IMG/VR virus record: IMGVR_UViG_3300046532_001643
Coordinates: 1 to 22,357 of that record
Length of the DNA stretch: 22,357 bases
Direction: 5' to 3' (one strand)
From: a virus
The position numbers were made by a program, and so were the translations under genes. The notes beneath the pieces are model-generated. The model was not told the DNA's origin, ran no database searches, and worked only from the letters and a program-made list of their open reading frames with translations. How positions within the stretch are numbered: the first letter of the stretch is position 1; every line of letters starts with the position of its first letter. Positions 20,507 to 22,357 of this stretch are shown one piece after another.

Positions 20507-20563
20507 AGTAGGATGCTGATAATCAGATCTTACTACATATCTTGCTTATTAAAGGAGAACTAA
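20507..20563 (+). promoter_or_regulatory. ROSE-like RNA thermometer candidate in the hsp20 5' leader
   Basis: Two hairpins can form. Hairpin 1 pairs AGTAGGAT (20507-20514) with ATCTTACT (20527-20534), 8 bp with one G-U pair, topped by a CTG/CAG extension. Hairpin 2 pairs TCTTGCT (20540-20546) with the Shine-Dalgarno AGGAGA (20553-20558) across a 6-nt loop, leaving G20544 unpaired and U43-G55 as a wobble pair. The UUGCU-opposite-AGGA arrangement with a bulged G is the hallmark of ROSE elements, which melt on warming and control small heat-shock genes in alpha- and gammaproteobacteria. Here it precedes an hsp20 gene, the expected target. This is a hand-drawn fold; no energy was calculated. Confidence 0.6.
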
Positions 20564-20564
20564 A

Positions 20565-20999
20565 ATGACAAGAATCACAACCCTCGACCTTCACAAACTC
20601 GCCCCGTATGCACTAGGTTTTAATGACCTATTTAAAGGACTTCAACACCATGTTGAACATCCGGCACAACAAGGGTTTCCACCTTACAACATTCGACAAG
20701 AAGACAACAAGTTCCAAATTGAAATGGCACTTGCCGGCGTAGAACTATCTGACCTTGATATTGAAACTGCCGACAGTGTATTGAGTATTACTCATGCACC
20801 TGAAACCGAAGATGAAAACCACGAGAATACAATTCTACACAGAGGAATTGCAATCCGTAAATTTAGACGTAGCTTTACACTTGCAGAAGATGTAATCGTT
20901 AATGGTGCAAGAATGAAGAACGGTATGTTATATATCGAACTTGAGCAAATTGTTCCTGAAGAAAAGAAACCCAAAAAGATTGCAATTTCTTCTAGTTAA
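20565..20999 (+). CDS. Small heat-shock protein Hsp20 (alpha-crystallin family)
   Basis: This 144-residue protein has the family's layout: a short N-terminal arm (1-38), an alpha-crystallin domain (about 39-130) with Y-N-I-R, E-M-A-L-A-G-V-E-L-S-D-L-D-I-E, the loop R-G-I-A-I-R-K-F-R-R-S-F (93-104) and the signature A-R-M-K-N-G-M-L-Y-I-E-L (115-126), and a C-terminal I-A-I (139-141) of the I-x-I type that links dimers. It is an ATP-independent holdase that keeps unfolding proteins soluble. It is expected to form oligomers in the host cytoplasm. Hsp20 genes are a known feature of marine T4-like phages and may aid virion assembly. The gene has its own sigma70-type promoter, a strong Shine-Dalgarno and a ROSE-like leader, and lies between clpX-like and clpS-like genes. 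Confidence 0.95.
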   Translation: MTRITTLDLHKLAPYALGFNDLFKGLQHHVEHPAQQGFPPYNIRQEDNKFQIEMALAGVELSDLDIETADSVLSITHAPETEDENHENTILHRGIAIRKFRRSFTLAEDVIVNGARMKNGMLYIELEQIVPEEKKPKKIAISSS

Positions 21000-21019
21000 T
21001 AGTATACTCATAAAGTAAA

Positions 21020-21061
21020 ATGTGTACGGAACCTCTTTATATTAATTGGTTCCGTACATAT
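21020..21061 (+). terminator. Long perfect inverted repeat between hsp20 and clpS, possible terminator
   Basis: TGTACGGAACC (21023-21033) and GGTTCCGTACA (21048-21058) are an 11-bp perfect inverted repeat, extendable outward by three weaker pairs, with a 14-nt loop. It lies 24 bases after the hsp20 stop. No T-tract follows, so intrinsic termination would be inefficient; it may instead protect the hsp20 mRNA 3' end or bind a regulator. Confidence 0.5.
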
Positions 21062-21066
21062 ACTAT

Positions 21067-21074
21067 GTTAAATA
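21067..21074 (+). promoter_or_regulatory. Weak late-promoter-like box before clpS (GTTAAATA)
   Basis: The TAAATA core lies just after the inverted repeat and would place a transcript start near 21080, with AGGGG (21089-21093) as Shine-Dalgarno for the ATG at 21103. Only the core matches, so this is tentative. Confidence 0.3.
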
Positions 21075-21102
21075 TAACTATTAAGATTAGGGGTTAAAAA
21101 TA

Positions 21103-21429
21103 ATGTCGTCAGAAGCGTCACCAGACCACGTAGAAGTGGTAAAGCAAAAGACAAAAGTAAAACAGAATGTTAGAGAACCTGTTCGATTTAAAGTTATATA
21201 CATTAATGATGAAGTCACTACAACCGAGTTTGTAGTTGAAACACTCAAAACAATATTTGATTATGACGAACAACCTGCACTAGCACTTACACAAAAGATC
21301 CACGCAGACGGTACAGCGGTAGTAGCAGTATTACCGTTTGAAATGGCAGAGCAAAAAGGTGTCGAGGTTACAGTTTTAGCACGTAACCATGGATTTCCTT
21401 TGCAAGTAAAAATTGAACCGGATAATTAA
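21103..21429 (+). CDS. clpS: ClpS-like N-degron adaptor
   Basis: This 108-residue protein matches ClpS from about residue 28: F-K-V-I-Y-I-N-D-E-V-T-T-T-E-F-V aligns with the E. coli stretch containing N34-D35-D36 and T38, then comes the helix V-E-T-L-K-T-I-F, then K-I-H67 (equivalent to H66) and a C-terminal strand. ClpS binds proteins with destabilising N-terminal residues and delivers them to ClpA/ClpC for ClpP. The pocket residues N35, D36, T39 and H67 are kept, but D36 of E. coli is E37 here and the gatekeeper M40 is T41, which may relax specificity. The first 25 residues form a charged extension. Its nearness to the ClpX-like gene suggests joint action on proteolysis, although ClpS normally does not pair with ClpX. 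Confidence 0.88.
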   Translation: MSSEASPDHVEVVKQKTKVKQNVREPVRFKVIYINDEVTTTEFVVETLKTIFDYDEQPALALTQKIHADGTAVVAVLPFEMAEQKGVEVTVLARNHGFPLQVKIEPDN

Positions 21430-21434
21430 TCAAT

Positions 21435-21902
21435 ATGATATTTTCCAAGATTAAAGCATTACAAGACCAAGGCAAAACAGTAGGTATTACGTTTAGCCAA
21501 TTTGATTTGTTGCATGCAGGTCATGTAGCAATGTTAAGCGAAGCAAAGAACCATTGCGATTATCTTATTGCTGGGTTACAAAATAACGCAGGCATTCGAC
21601 CAGGAAAGAATACCCCAATACAAAGTATAGTTGAACGTCAGATCATGTTAAGTAGTCAGCGGTTTGTTGATGAGATTGTAGTTTATAATACCGAAGATGA
21701 CATTGAAGATATACTACTCACACTTCCAATTAATGTTAGAATTATTGGAATTGAGTATAAAGACAAACCATTTACGGGTCAGGCTGTTTGCATGGATCGT
21801 AATATTAAGATTGTATATAATAGTAGAGACCATAGTTTTAGTAGTTCTAACTTACGACAACGGGTAACACTAATGGAATCAAATATTGAAAAAATTATAT
21901 GA
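21435..21902 (+). CDS. Cytidylyltransferase-like nucleotidyltransferase (HxGH family)
   Basis: This 155-residue protein has the nucleotidyltransferase signature T-F-S-Q-F-D-L-L-H27-A-G-H30, a Rossmann-like core (V-G-I-T-F at the first strand; D-Y-L-I-A-G-L at the second), and the C-terminal S-S-S-N-L-R (136-141), comparable with the I-S-T-T-x-L/I-R motif of glycerol-phosphate and sugar-phosphate nucleotidylyltransferases. It should activate a phosphorylated small molecule with CTP or ATP to give a nucleotide-linked product and pyrophosphate. Candidate substrates are glycerol-3-phosphate, a polyol phosphate or a heptose phosphate; the sequence does not decide. It starts 5 bases after clpS and overlaps the next gene by 17 bases. 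A role in surface glycan or lipid modification of the host is possible. Confidence 0.85.
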   Translation: MIFSKIKALQDQGKTVGITFSQFDLLHAGHVAMLSEAKNHCDYLIAGLQNNAGIRPGKNTPIQSIVERQIMLSSQRFVDEIVVYNTEDDIEDILLTLPINVRIIGIEYKDKPFTGQAVCMDRNIKIVYNSRDHSFSSSNLRQRVTLMESNIEKII

Positions 21903-22357
21903 AGACGAAGATGTTCACAAGGATGAGGACAAGTTTCGAGACGTATATATTAAATTACCTGGCAACGAAGAATTTGAAACTATGCTTGCTGAGTCAAATG
22001 GCAAGATAGTAAACGCCCACACTTTATATTTTCCGGCCGACGGAAACACAACAGTAATACTAACCCCAGGCGGTCGCGGCGCCTTAGAGATTTATAAAGA
22101 ACATGAGTACCCGTCTGGGCATTTGGTTCCAAGTAGTTTAATTCCACACTTTCAGGAACAAGGTATTAATGTAATACTAATACACTCTGGTGAGTACCCA
22201 CTTCCGTGGTTGATCAACGTAGTGTTTGCTAAGATACCTGGATTGGTATTAAATGATCGATTCAACTTATCAAAGGATTGGTTAGCTAACCATGCAAGTT
22301 TTAATCTTCAACGTGCCTTACATGCAACTCACACTATTAGCAAAGAAATACGTCGAT
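21886..22357 (+). CDS. Unknown protein, 3' end outside the window
   Basis: An open frame runs from a TTG at 21886 to the window edge without a stop; an in-frame TAA at 21871-21873 lies just upstream, so the start must be between 21874 and about 21990. TTG at 21886 is the best candidate, although the ribosome site is weak (GGA about 8 bases before). The visible part (about 157 codons) begins acidic (L-Y-E-D-E-D-V-H-K-D-E-D-K-F) and continues with mixed strands and helices (T-V-I-L-T-P-G-G-R-G, then G-I-N-V-I-L-I-H-S-G-E-Y-P-L-P-W). No family is recognised. The 17-base overlap suggests coupling to the cytidylyltransferase-like gene, perhaps a partner in the same pathway. Confidence 0.65.
   Translation, partial: MKKLYEDEDVHKDEDKFRDVYIKLPGNEEFETMLAESNGKIVNAHTLYFPADGNTTVILTPGGRGALEIYKEHEYPSGHLVPSSLIPHFQEQGINVILIHSGEYPLPWLINVVFAKIPGLVLNDRFNLSKDWLANHASFNLQRALHATHTISKEIRR

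Noticed and set aside
20513-20563. A 16-codon upstream frame (ATG at 20513, TAA just before the hsp20 ATG) as a leader peptide
   Set aside because: Its only ribosome-site-like bases (AGG) touch the ATG, and it lies inside the two-hairpin leader, so translation is unlikely. Its end next to the hsp20 start is noted as a curiosity.
1-22357. tRNA genes, CRISPR arrays, insertion sequences, integrase or attachment sites
   Set aside because: Gaps are short and none showed cloverleaf arms, spaced direct repeats, transposase motifs or paired terminal repeats on reading by eye; a dedicated tRNA and repeat scan was not possible.

Overview
The window looks like part of a T4-like tailed bacteriophage (myovirus) genome from an aquatic, probably marine, setting. 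Supporting signs are a class Ia ribonucleotide reductase pair (NrdA/NrdB) with a glutaredoxin, a PAAR tail-spike tip protein, a pectate-lyase-type tail fibre/spike, an A-type Fe-S carrier, a phage Hsp20, and late-promoter-like boxes of the form N-A-T-A-A-A-T-A. Genes are tightly packed, often overlapping by 1 to 41 bases, and all but one lie on the plus strand. The DNA is AT-rich. The host cannot be read from the window; no photosynthesis gene, tRNA, CRISPR array, IS element or integrase was seen.

Layout. (1) 1-2331: a partial unknown gene, a polymerase-beta-type nucleotidyltransferase and a KxDG-type ligase-like protein, joined by 1-base overlaps. (2) 2347-6378: small structural or unknown proteins and two small membrane proteins, split into units by two strong intrinsic terminators (2762-2790 and 6348-6378). 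(3) 6380-9331: Fe-S carrier from a perfect sigma70-type promoter, a PD-(D/E)XK exonuclease, a tail fibre/spike and an unknown gene. (4) 9340-13368: nrdA, nrdB, glutaredoxin, PAAR tip protein. (5) 13403-16034: a large probable virion protein and, convergent with it, the only minus-strand gene, an HExxH metallopeptidase. (6) 16085-18910: a small unknown protein, a 696-residue membrane/coiled-coil protein carrying a peptidoglycan-binding-like motif, and an unknown protein. (7) 18870-22357: ClpX-like unfoldase, a small unknown protein, Hsp20, ClpS-like adaptor, a cytidylyltransferase-like protein and a truncated unknown gene.

How they may work together. The RNR/glutaredoxin genes supply deoxynucleotides for phage replication. 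The tail genes build the particle. ClpX, Hsp20 and ClpS form an unusual phage protein-quality-control cluster that could redirect host proteolysis. The most striking regulatory feature is the hsp20 5' leader: it can fold into two hairpins, the second pairing a U-U-G-C-U element with the Shine-Dalgarno sequence exactly as in ROSE-type RNA thermometers. A second pattern is a set of four genes with no visible Shine-Dalgarno whose start codon follows a -10-like box by exactly 5 nt, which predicts leaderless mRNAs. All functional statements come from reading motifs by eye; no database search was possible.
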